64,000 bases of DNA from CAIJXB01 sp964455905. Its GTDB lineage: Bacteria > Chlamydiota > Chlamydiia > Chlamydiales > Rhabdochlamydiaceae. The notes below the pieces were generated by a model. It was not told the DNA's origin, searched no databases, and was given only the letters and a program-made list of their open reading frames with translations. Positions 35,746-43,408 of this stretch are shown here, piece by piece. The DNA is taken from contig CAYVYN010000003.1 of assembly GCA_964455905.1 (NCBI GenBank), positions 240,308 through 304,307 of the forward strand. Direction: 5' to 3'. The translations under genes and the position numbers were made by a program. The stretch's first letter is position 1, and each line of letters starts with the position of its first letter.

Positions 35746-37611
35746 TTGAATTCATTATCTTTTTTAACTTTTAGTAGCGTTTCTTTCTCGAATTTGACCT
35801 TTACGTTTCGGTCTGGCTATAGTGAATTAGAGCAAAAAGTTAGCGATCTTTCTAAGATAAGCTGTTTGAATGCTAACGAATGTTGTTCCCTGCGAAAGGC
35901 TTTTCAGCTTTCTAGTCGGTATACTGTATCAGCATGGCGTATGCAGTCTTTTTTGGCTAAAGTACCGAAAGAAAGCTTGCAAGTATTTTTAAAACAACTT
36001 GAAATAGATGATGCTGAACAATTGGACGTTTATTTAGAGCGTTCTTTGAATTTATTGGAAGATAAATCTCTTTTGGAGTTTTTTAACGATCTTTCGATTA
36101 AAGGGTTAGAAGAATTATTTCAGCTTCAGGGATTAATAAAAGAAACAGCTTTAAAAAATGGATTAGATAAAGAAGGTCAATCACTTCGTAAGCAATTTTT
36201 TATTGAGGCTAAACATTTTTTGCATAATGTACTCGGCAACATGATTGCTGTGCTAGGGATTAATGAGCTGATAAGAAAAAAAATTCCAAAATACGGTGGG
36301 GGTGGTGGAGAACTAGATGCTTATATGGCTAATAATAAGTTAGAAACGTACATGAAGCTCCTTTCCTATCCTCTTATTATTTTTGGGCTTATTTATTCGT
36401 ATATTGAATTTATGGTTCCAGCTGCAGTGATTACTTTGACGGCTGTTGCATGCTTGGTTGTGGCTTTGATAGCTTATGAAAAATATTGGAAGCCTTGCCC
36501 TGTTGATTATCCAGGGCTTACTAATTTATCTATTGATCGACTCAGTGAAAATGAACCTGTTTATCCAAGAAAAGATATTTTGGAGCAAATTGAAAATTCT
36601 TTTAGAGCTAAGAAGGGAGTTTTGTTAGTTGGGGAGCCTGGTGTCGGCAAGTCGTATTTGATCAAGTCTTTTACAGAGCAGCTTTCTGCTGGAAAAAGCT
36701 GCGCTTTTATAAAGGATCCTCAGGTGTTTTCGTGCAATGCCTCGGAGTTTAGTACTTTTGGCAACTCTCTTTCCTCTATTCAAGATGATTTTAAAAAATA
36801 TAAAAACACAATTGTATTTTTCTTTGATGAGTTTCATGCTCTTTTCAAGGAGAACCAATCTCTAGGTAACGCTTCTGGAGAGCAGATTAAAACTTTTTGC
36901 GAAGATTTTAAATATGTCATAGGGGCGACAACTGCTGCTGAATATGAGATTTTTTTAAAGGATAAGCCGGCTATTTTACATCGTAGATTTAACGTAGTAA
37001 CGGTGCCTTCTATGACGTCTCAGGAAATGGAAAGATCCTTGCGTCATTATTTAGAGGAGAAAAATTGGGGCGTTCCTTTTGATCAGGACGTGATCTCTTA
37101 TATTGTAGAAAGGGCTCCTGAATTTAATAAAGGAACGTCGCTTATTGATGCGGCTCAATCTTTATTAAACTCCGCAATTGAAAAAGTGACCTCTATTTCT
37201 GATGGATTGTTGGAGAGGAAGGTGATTGCTTTAGAAGAGGGGTTGCTCTGGAAAGAGCGAGAGATAAGTAACTTGTCAAAGTTTGATGATTTGGATGAGA
37301 AAATTCAAACACTAAAGAAAAAAAAGGAAGAGCTGGCGATTGCAAAAAAAGAACAGGCTATACAAAAATTATGGGAGCAGAGGCTTCGAAAAATTGAAGA
37401 CTATTATCGGAAGCTTAAACAAGAAGGGTACAAACTCAGCGATTCTTCTTTGAGTTTGTCTAAGGATTTACCTTTATTACGGAAGTACTTACATGTGCAA
37501 GTTCGTATAAAAATTGTAGAAGAGCTTTTAGATAGGGGGAGGGCTGTTAGGGGATTGCCTTTTTGCCTTAATAAAAAATTAATCGATCAGATCTTAGCAA
37601 CTCGTTCTTAG
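35746..37611 (+). CDS. Membrane-anchored ClpB/ClpA D1-like AAA ATPase
   Basis: The 621-residue protein has a helical N-terminal region (about 25-180), a poly-Gly run (184-188) and two adjacent membrane helices (about 206-223 and 226-244). A single AAA module of the Clp D1 type follows: a PVYPRKDILEQIENSF lead-in, Walker A GEPGVGKS 296-303, Walker B FFFDEFHAL 358-366, sensor VIGATTAAEY 391-400 and paired arginines 413-414. A Lys/Glu-rich coiled coil (about 485-560) resembling a shortened ClpB middle domain comes next. There is no second AAA ring and no ClpP-binding loop. The TTG start at 35746 has GAGG five bases upstream. Probably an inner-membrane or inclusion-facing remodelling ATPase; substrate unknown. 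Confidence 0.85.
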   Translation: MNSLSFLTFSSVSFSNLTFTFRSGYSELEQKVSDLSKISCLNANECCSLRKAFQLSSRYTVSAWRMQSFLAKVPKESLQVFLKQLEIDDAEQLDVYLERSLNLLEDKSLLEFFNDLSIKGLEELFQLQGLIKETALKNGLDKEGQSLRKQFFIEAKHFLHNVLGNMIAVLGINELIRKKIPKYGGGGGELDAYMANNKLETYMKLLSYPLIIFGLIYSYIEFMVPAAVITLTAVACLVVALIAYEKYWKPCPVDYPGLTNLSIDRLSENEPVYPRKDILEQIENSFRAKKGVLLVGEPGVGKSYLIKSFTEQLSAGKSCAFIKDPQVFSCNASEFSTFGNSLSSIQDDFKKYKNTIVFFFDEFHALFKENQSLGNASGEQIKTFCEDFKYVIGATTAAEYEIFLKDKPAILHRRFNVVTVPSMTSQEMERSLRHYLEEKNWGVPFDQDVISYIVERAPEFNKGTSLIDAAQSLLNSAIEKVTSISDGLLERKVIALEEGLLWKEREISNLSKFDDLDEKIQTLKKKKEELAIAKKEQAIQKLWEQRLRKIEDYYRKLKQEGYKLSDSSLSLSKDLPLLRKYLHVQVRIKIVEELLDRGRAVRGLPFCLNKKLIDQILATRS

Positions 37612-37700
37612 AGATGCTCTTTGTTTGGATTTTAAATGGAAAATATTTTACTATTAAGAATAGATGAGTATTTTTAATTTTTTTTCATGTAGGAGAGTAT

Positions 37701-37997
37701 ATGAAGTGTAAGTATCTTGGACTGGTAGCTATGGCTTTGACAGTCATTGGTGCGTTAAATTGGGGCCTTTGGGGCTTTTTTCAATTTGATTTAGTGGCGT
37801 TTCTTTTAAATGGGAATACAAGCATGGCTAGCCGTGTTGTTTATTCTATCGTAGGTCTTTCGGGATTGTGGAGTTTAAAGCATCTTTGCTGCTGTAAAAA
37901 AAGATGCCCTTGCAATTGCCCGTGCTGCAAAGATAAAAATTGTTGTTCAACAGAAAAAAGTAGCTGCTCCAAAGAAAAGGATGGTTGCTGTAAATAA
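37701..37997 (+). CDS. DUF378 membrane protein with Cys-rich metallothionein-like tail
   Basis: Residues 1-60 of this 98-residue protein form the two-helix DUF378 (YuzA) domain with its hallmark IGALNWGLWGFFQFDLV and a second helix VVYSIVGLSGLWSL. The last 37 residues hold 13 cysteines in CC, CxC and CCC groups among lysines, a pattern suited to binding soft metals such as Cu, Zn or Cd, or to disulfide crosslinking. AGGAGAG precedes the ATG. DUF378 has no established function, and the tail is the unusual part. A short terminator follows. Confidence 0.85.
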   Translation: MKCKYLGLVAMALTVIGALNWGLWGFFQFDLVAFLLNGNTSMASRVVYSIVGLSGLWSLKHLCCCKKRCPCNCPCCKDKNCCSTEKSSCSKEKDGCCK

Positions 37998-38005
37998 GTT
38001 CTTTC

Positions 38006-38034
38006 AAGTGCAGATTTCTAGTCTGCACTTTTTC
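38006..38034 (+). terminator. Rho-independent terminator after the DUF378 gene
   Basis: AAGTGCAGA (38006-38014) pairs perfectly with TCTGCACTT (38022-38030) over a 7-base loop and runs into a T tract. It separates the DUF378 gene from the photolyase gene, which begins 26 bases later. Confidence 0.88.
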
Positions 38035-38059
38035 AATCAAAGTAAAGGTTAATATAAAT

Positions 38060-39442
38060 ATGTCCACTTCTATTGTGTGGTTTAGAAAGGACCTTCGATT
38101 ACGTGATAATCAAGCTCTTTTATCTGCCATTCATCGCAACGTTCCCATGATTTTACTGTATTTATACGATGAGGAAAATTTTCAGGGCGCATCCGCTTCT
38201 AAAAGGTGGCTTCATGCTTCCCTGGAGTCTTTAGCTCAGGATATTACAAACCTGGGTTCTACACTTTTTATAAAAAAGGGCTCTGAAAAAGAGCTTATTG
38301 AACTTATTAAAAAATATAAAGTCGATACCGTCTTTTGGAATAGAGATTATGAGCCGGGGTCTTTGCAAAAGGAATCTGCTTTATTGAAGGAGTTAAGTAA
38401 GATAGGATGTAGGGGAGAGGTTTTTTCTGGGAATTTTATGTTCCCTCCTGGTTCTATTTTTACTCCTAAGGGAACTCCGTATAAGGTTTTTACCCCTTAT
38501 TTAAATGCGGTTTTGAAGGAAGCTGCTCCAAGAAGATCGTTTGCTTTACCCCAAAATTTACCAAAATGTCCTTTTGCAATTTCATCTGATTTATTAGAAG
38601 AAGTTGATTTTTCTTCTCGTTATGGAGACACATGGAGTCCTGGAGAGAAAGGGGCTTTACTGGCTTTAAAGGAGTTTTCCTCTAAGGTGGACAAGTATCC
38701 TGTTTTAAGGGATTTTCCTGCAGAAACAGGGACCTCTAAGTTATCTGCTCATCTGCATTTTGGCGAAATTTCGCCTTTTACTGTTTGGCACGCATTGGCG
38801 CATAAAGACTCTCAGCCTTATTTAAGACAGCTTATTTGGAGGGAGTTTGCAGCAACTTTACTTCACTTTTTTCCAGAAACCAAAACAGAACCTCTGCGAC
38901 CTGAGTTTAAAAATTTTAGCTGGAGTACTAATCAGGAGTTTTTAAAAAAATGGCAAGAGGGTAATACCGGATATCCTATCGTCGATGCAGGGATGAGAGA
39001 ACTTAAAGAAACAGGCTGGATGCATAACCGCGTTAGAATGATTGTAGCTTCTTTTCTTGTAAAAGACTTAGGGTTAGATTGGAAAGCGGGAGAATCTTGG
39101 TTTTTTGATTGTCTTGTAGATGCAGATCTTCCAAACAATATTTTTGGATGGCAGTGGGCTGCTGGTTGCGGAGCAGACGCAGCGCCTTATTTTCGTATTT
39201 TTAATCCCACCTCACAAGGCGAGAAGTTTGATCCTTTAGGAAATTATGTAAGAAAATATGTTCCTGAGTTAGCTGATCTTCCCGCTAAATGGATTCATAG
39301 ACCTATAGAAGCCCCCCGTGAGATATTAAAAGCTGCAGGTGTTACGCTTGGTCTAAATTACCCATTTCCTATAGTTGATCATAAAATAGCAAGAGAAGAA
39401 GCTTTAGCTCGTTATGCAAAAGTAAAGTCTTCTTATGAATGA
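38060..39442 (+). CDS. phr: Deoxyribodipyrimidine photolyase
   Basis: The 460-residue enzyme repairs UV-induced cyclobutane dimers using FADH and light. The N-terminal antenna domain starts SIVWFRKDLRLRDNQAL, and the FAD-binding helical domain includes MHNRVRMIVASFLVKDL and the C-terminal NIFGWQWAAGCGADAAP followed by YFRIFNP. This is a class I CPD photolyase of normal length. The stop overlaps the next gene by 8 bp. Photolyase in a strictly intracellular bacterium is noteworthy but is known in other Chlamydiae, where the extracellular form may meet light. Confidence 0.95.
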   Translation: MSTSIVWFRKDLRLRDNQALLSAIHRNVPMILLYLYDEENFQGASASKRWLHASLESLAQDITNLGSTLFIKKGSEKELIELIKKYKVDTVFWNRDYEPGSLQKESALLKELSKIGCRGEVFSGNFMFPPGSIFTPKGTPYKVFTPYLNAVLKEAAPRRSFALPQNLPKCPFAISSDLLEEVDFSSRYGDTWSPGEKGALLALKEFSSKVDKYPVLRDFPAETGTSKLSAHLHFGEISPFTVWHALAHKDSQPYLRQLIWREFAATLLHFFPETKTEPLRPEFKNFSWSTNQEFLKKWQEGNTGYPIVDAGMRELKETGWMHNRVRMIVASFLVKDLGLDWKAGESWFFDCLVDADLPNNIFGWQWAAGCGADAAPYFRIFNPTSQGEKFDPLGNYVRKYVPELADLPAKWIHRPIEAPREILKAAGVTLGLNYPFPIVDHKIAREEALARYAKVKSSYE

Positions 39443-40268
39443 TTCACCTTTCCGTGTTTTAATTACAGGCGCTAGTGGACTTGTTGGTAGCGCCTTATCG
39501 ACTTTTTTAAAAAGTAAGGGATGTACAGTGGTTTCTTACGCAAGAGGAAACTCCGAAAGTCTTGAAGGGTTTGATGTGGTGATTCATTTGGCCGGAGAAA
39601 GTATTTCGTCGGGTTTGTGGACGAAAAGAAAAAAACAGAGAATTTGGGAAAGTCGGATTGATGGAACTAGAGATCTTGTCACTTCATTAAATGCACTAAC
39701 CTATCCTCCTAAGGTATTTATATCAGCCTCGGCTATTGGGTACTATTCTTCATCATATAGTTGTCAAAATGAAAATAGCCCACCAGGAAAGAGTTTTCTT
39801 TCTAGTCTTTGCGTTGAATGGGAAAGGGCGTCTTCTTGTTTCAAAGGAAGATCTGCACAGTTGCGATTTGGTTTTATTTTATCTAAAAAAGGTGGTTTTT
39901 TAAAGGCAATACTCCCCATTTTTTTAATGGGACTAGGAGGGCGACTGGGGGATGGGAAACAGTATATTTCTTGGATTGCGTTAGAGGATGTTCTTTCAGG
40001 CATTTACCATGTTATTACCAAAGAAGATATTCAGGGACCTATTAATTTTGTTACTCCCAATCCGATTCCTCAAGGTGTTTTTACAAATATCTTAGCAAAG
40101 AGCTTAAAGAGACCTTCTTTTTTCTTTATTCCCAAATGGATTCTTTTGGGGGAGAAAAACAGGGAGCTTATCTTAAGTTCTTTACGAATTTCACCTGTAA
40201 AATTATTAAAAAGTGGTTTTTCTTTTCTTTATGAAGACCTCTCTTTATTTTTTAAGGAGAAATTGTAA
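39435..40268 (+). CDS. NAD-dependent epimerase-type protein, TIGR01777/YfcH family
   Basis: The 277-residue protein opens with VLITGASGLVGSALSTFL (GxxGxxG Rossmann motif at about 12-18). It also shows VVIHLAGESIS, RIDGTRDLV, SASAIGYY and RFGFILSKKGG, the chain of signatures of the YfcH/SulA-like epimerase family. The reaction is unknown; members are predicted NAD(P)-binding sugar epimerases. At 277 residues it is slightly shorter than the usual 295-300. It overlaps phr by 8 bp, so the two are translated together. Confidence 0.9.
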   Translation: MNDSPFRVLITGASGLVGSALSTFLKSKGCTVVSYARGNSESLEGFDVVIHLAGESISSGLWTKRKKQRIWESRIDGTRDLVTSLNALTYPPKVFISASAIGYYSSSYSCQNENSPPGKSFLSSLCVEWERASSCFKGRSAQLRFGFILSKKGGFLKAILPIFLMGLGGRLGDGKQYISWIALEDVLSGIYHVITKEDIQGPINFVTPNPIPQGVFTNILAKSLKRPSFFFIPKWILLGEKNRELILSSLRISPVKLLKSGFSFLYEDLSLFFKEKL

Positions 40269-40286
40269 GGCATGTTCTTAAAAATC

Positions 40287-40700
40287 TTAAGCTGCCCCCC
40301 GGTTACGTAAGGCTTTATCTAGTCGTGTTATTTCTATTTGACAGGATCGAATCTTGCCTCGATCCACAGAGCTGTAAAAAGGTGATGGTGGGGTTTTTTC
40401 GTGTGTAGTCACTATTTTTTCTAGGCTATCTAGTAAAGAGTGGACTATTTTTGGAAAAGGGATGCCGATTTGAGACGCTATTTTTTCCATTTTAGGTCCC
40501 AGTTGATCCAAATCTTCCTTTGTTTTTTTAGAAAACACGTACGATTTTTCTGTCGATCCTTCTTCGATGCATTGAATCAAGGAAATAGCATTTTCTTTAA
40601 TTGTGCTGCTTAAATTTTTTAGCTCGAATTTAATTTCTCGAATTTCTTTAGAACTTCTTCTTTGGTTATAGTTTCTCATTTTTTTAAACTGAGCCTTCAT
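40287..40700 (-). CDS. Small hypothetical helical protein
   Basis: The 137-residue product is basic and predicted helical throughout, with heptad-like spacing around LSSTIKENAISLIQCI. No motif, signal peptide or membrane segment is recognised. It converges on the epimerase gene, with 18 bp between stops. The upstream region 40701-40873 is AT-rich and probably holds divergent promoters for this gene and the next one. Function unknown. Confidence 0.65.
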   Translation of the reverse strand: MKAQFKKMRNYNQRRSSKEIREIKFELKNLSSTIKENAISLIQCIEEGSTEKSYVFSKKTKEDLDQLGPKMEKIASQIGIPFPKIVHSLLDSLEKIVTTHEKTPPSPFYSSVDRGKIRSCQIEITRLDKALRNRGAA

Positions 40701-40873
40701 AATTATCCTTTTGTTTAAAAAACATCTTGTAATTGTAATTATATAATTAACTTTGTTTGTTTTGTCAAGTGGTTTTTTGTTTTTAATTCAGTGAAGGGAA
40801 ATAGAGATTGGTAAAAAATGCCTTTTTATGGAATTCTCTGACCTTGTCTAACATTGATAAGGAGTTTTATTTT

Positions 40874-41038
40874 ATGAGGTTTCTTGGATTCTTTTTTTTC
40901 GGAGTTGTTTCGCTTTTTCACAGCTTTTCTTTACTACAAGCAGATCAAACACAAGAGGAATTAGAGGAGGGAGTTGTTGTTTTTGAAGAGGAATCTGACT
41001 ATGATGATTTGTTTGAAGATGAGTTTGATGATTATTAG
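40874..41038 (+). CDS. Secreted acidic miniprotein
   Basis: From the ATG at 40874, preceded by AGGAG, the frame encodes 54 residues. A clean signal peptide (MRFLGFFFFGVVSLF..., cleavage likely after LLQA near 23) is followed by a mature part of about 31 residues, 16 of which are Asp or Glu and none basic. The upstream in-frame ATG at 40808 would spoil the signal peptide and is rejected. The mature peptide has no Cys. It could chelate divalent ions or act as a chaperone-like acidic peptide in the periplasm. Function unknown. Confidence 0.65.
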   Translation: MRFLGFFFFGVVSLFHSFSLLQADQTQEELEEGVVVFEEESDYDDLFEDEFDDY

Positions 41039-41123
41039 TTTTTGAATTAATTAAAATTATTTCTTGCAACATTAATATGGTATTTATAATATAAAGTCAT
41101 CGGACGCTAAATAATAGGATGTG

Positions 41124-41738
41124 ATGATGATGTTGCAAGTAAATCCATGGGTCTCTATGTGGAGAAGCCCAAGGGAGACGATAAGATCCATTGTAGAACA
41201 CAATCCTAGGCTTGGATTTGGGGTTCTATCTTTTTTATATGGGCTGTTGCTTATATTATATGTAATTCCTAATGCTTTTCTCGTTACTCCTCTTTTTTTT
41301 CTAGGAGCTTTGATTGCGGCCCCTTTTCTTGGCGTCATTACCTTTCTTGTTATGAGTGGACTGCTTTTTGTTGTTGGAAAATGGCTAGGTGGGAAGTCTT
41401 CTTTTTTAGCTCTTCGTGCTGCTGTGTCTTGGTCCCATGTTCCTAGCGTTTTTCTTTTGCTTGTTTTAACGATTTTTTTGATTGTTTTTCGGAAAATGGT
41501 TTTTTGTGTTGACTGTGCCGATATTGTAGTAACCCGATTTGATCTTATCGTATTACTTTCTTTCTCTTTGATACAGAGCATTTTAGGTTTTTGGGTGGTC
41601 GTTCTTTTGATTTTATCAATAGCTGAAGTGCAAGAGTTTTCCATAGGAAGAGCTTTTTGCAATTTTTTAATTGCAATAGTTGGAGTGTTTGTTGTTTTAC
41701 AAATGATTTTGTTGTTAACTAATTTTAATGTGTTTTAG
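41124..41738 (+). CDS. Yip1-domain membrane protein
   Basis: The roughly 204-residue protein opens with NPWVSMWRSPRETIRSIVE, the typical entry of bacterial YIP1-family proteins, and then has five membrane helices (about residues 40-200) with short loops. Bacterial Yip1 proteins are of unknown function. Several consecutive ATG codons at 41124-41132 follow AGGA, so the exact start is uncertain by a few residues. It overlaps the upstream part of the next gene's open frame, and the two are probably cotranscribed. Confidence 0.8.
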   Translation: MMMLQVNPWVSMWRSPRETIRSIVEHNPRLGFGVLSFLYGLLLILYVIPNAFLVTPLFFLGALIAAPFLGVITFLVMSGLLFVVGKWLGGKSSFLALRAAVSWSHVPSVFLLLVLTIFLIVFRKMVFCVDCADIVVTRFDLIVLLSFSLIQSILGFWVVVLLILSIAEVQEFSIGRAFCNFLIAIVGVFVVLQMILLLTNFNVF

Positions 41739-41748
41739 AGAGGGTATT

Positions 41749-42294
41749 ATGAGAAATATGATAATGGGCGTGCTTGGAGGTTGTTTGTTTGCGATGAGCC
41801 CTCTAGGATTTTCTTCTGAATCAATGGAAGATCAAGATGTAGAATTAACAGATATTACACACGGCAATTGTTCTATGCAGTTTCCAGGAGCTCCACAAAG
41901 AGTTTCAGAGAAGATGCAATTAGAGGGTGAAGGATTTGATTTGCAGTATGATGCATATGTGTCTTCTTCTTCAGATGATAAGACTATTTACATGCTTCTT
42001 GTCGCTCAATATCCAGATTATGTTGATGAAAACTTTGCAAGAATGAGTCTAGAGGCTTTTTTAAATGGTATTTTAACACATAATGCAGAAAATCAACTTC
42101 TTTCTGCTGATCTTGTTTTAGTCCAAGGGCATGAGGGCCTTGATTTTTTTATTAGATCAGGGGGAATATACTTTAAAGGGGTTGCTGTCATGATTAGAAA
42201 TCAGCTTTATGTAATGGCCATGGAGTGTGAAGTCCAAAACTATGATGAGGCTAGTTACACAGCTTTTGTAAAGTCATTTTCTTTAGAGTCGTAG
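41749..42294 (+). CDS. Secreted hypothetical protein
   Basis: ATG 41749, with GAGAGGG upstream, gives 181 residues. The N-terminus MRNMIMGVLGGCLFAMSPLG looks like a signal peptide with a possible lipoprotein-type Cys at about 13. The mature region has mixed alpha/beta character (QFPGAPQRVSEKM..., later YVMAMECEVQNYDEASY) and resembles small periplasmic proteins of unknown role that bind lipids or surfactants. I do not recognise a family firmly. It lies directly downstream of the Yip1 gene and ends before a strong terminator. Confidence 0.7.
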   Translation: MRNMIMGVLGGCLFAMSPLGFSSESMEDQDVELTDITHGNCSMQFPGAPQRVSEKMQLEGEGFDLQYDAYVSSSSDDKTIYMLLVAQYPDYVDENFARMSLEAFLNGILTHNAENQLLSADLVLVQGHEGLDFFIRSGGIYFKGVAVMIRNQLYVMAMECEVQNYDEASYTAFVKSFSLES

Positions 42295-42305
42295 GTCTAT
42301 TATAC

Positions 42306-42355
42306 GGACATAAAAAGGATAGTTTAAATCCTTTTTATGTCCTTTTCGTTTTTAA
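42306..42355. terminator. Strong terminator between convergent genes
   Basis: GGACATAAAAAGGAT (42306-42320) pairs perfectly over 15 bp with ATCCTTTTTATGTCC (42328-42342) across a 7-base loop and is followed on the plus strand by TTTTCGTTTTT. It ends the plus-strand gene at 42294 and may also serve the minus-strand gene ending at 42352. Confidence 0.9.
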
Positions 42356-43263
42356 AATGTTAAAGAAGCTGAAACCCTCGCGTAGGGTGCTCCATTAAAA
42401 TTATAGTATTTTTTGTGGCGGTTATCCGAGTCTGCAATCTGAATCCAGCCCCCGTAGTCGTAGCCTATTCCAAGTCCTGCAGAAAATGTGTTTTTTAAGG
42501 CGTAGTTTATGTCCCACTCTGTTGAAGTCGAGTATACTTTAAAAATAGCATCTTCATATTTTCCACTCCCTCCGTGGGCTCTTCTAGGGAAACGGTAAGG
42601 GCCTCCCATCGAAGTGGCAAATAAAGAAGTCGTCAAGCTTTTCGTAATGTGGTAGCTAATCGATGCGTCTAAAGGAAAGACAGCTCTGATTTCCCATTTA
42701 GGACTAAGCCAAAAATCAGCACCTAAAATAGGAAGCACATATCCATTGAGAGCGCCGTAGTAAGCAAAAAAGCCGACATGCACCCCGATATGGTCTCGTA
42801 TTTGATGTCTACCCCAGAGTGTTGTAAAGTATACGGCTGATTTGCCGAAATTAAAAGTTTTTGTATCTACTGAGACCCCGCCGTTGATAACCCATCTCCA
42901 TTTTTCGACGGAATGAGAAATCCAGCTTAAAGAGGTTACTCCGTAAACATAGTTATTTCCTGTGAAGGCTGGGTTTTTATCCCAGTTGATATCTGTGTAG
43001 TTGGCACCCAGTTGCCATGTTAAAGCATTTTCTTGATTTAAGAAATGGCTAAAATACATCGAGGCGTTGCCTTCTGAGTAGTGTAGTTTTGAGCCGGAAA
43101 CTCCGTGCGTTGTGAAGTTTGCAGCCCCTATTTTACTGTAGTCTGATTCGAAATGCCAAATTTTATTTTGTTCAGCGAAAGTGTCTTCATTTAAAAAAGA
43201 ATAGTCGGTGGCAAGCAGACTAAATGAAAGTGCGCAGAAGGGAAGTGTCAAATATTTATACAT
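42352..43263 (-). CDS. Outer-membrane beta-barrel-type protein
   Basis: The 303-residue protein has a short signal peptide (MYKYLTLPFCALSFSLLA, cleavage near 18). Alternating aromatic beta strands with Gly/Asn/Asp turns follow (e.g. ENALTWQLGANYTDINW, FSAGLGIGYDYGGW), and it ends in SASLTF with a C-terminal Phe, the usual recognition signal of BAM-assembled barrels. It probably forms a 12- to 14-stranded porin-like barrel; the passenger is unknown. It is not a polymorphic membrane protein (no GGAI/FxxN repeats) and not MOMP. The AT-rich gap 43264-43408 carries its promoter and that of rimO. Confidence 0.75.
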   Translation of the reverse strand: MYKYLTLPFCALSFSLLATDYSFLNEDTFAEQNKIWHFESDYSKIGAANFTTHGVSGSKLHYSEGNASMYFSHFLNQENALTWQLGANYTDINWDKNPAFTGNNYVYGVTSLSWISHSVEKWRWVINGGVSVDTKTFNFGKSAVYFTTLWGRHQIRDHIGVHVGFFAYYGALNGYVLPILGADFWLSPKWEIRAVFPLDASISYHITKSLTTSLFATSMGGPYRFPRRAHGGSGKYEDAIFKVYSTSTEWDINYALKNTFSAGLGIGYDYGGWIQIADSDNRHKKYYNFNGAPYARVSASLTF

Positions 43264-43408
43264 GGGAATCTCCTTTTTTTTGAGTCATAGTAGTTTTTTG
43301 GAGCTAGCAATGTCAACAAATATATTCTGATTGGCGATTGGGGCATTTTTTCTAGAATTTATTTATGATGTTAGTGTATGATTCTTCGTCTAAAATAGGG
43401 GTTGAATT

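Noticed and set aside
41084..41662. 192-codon minus-strand frame opposite the Yip1 gene
   Set aside because: Very Lys/Thr/Ser-rich composition and full overlap with a well-supported membrane protein gene indicate an antisense artefact.
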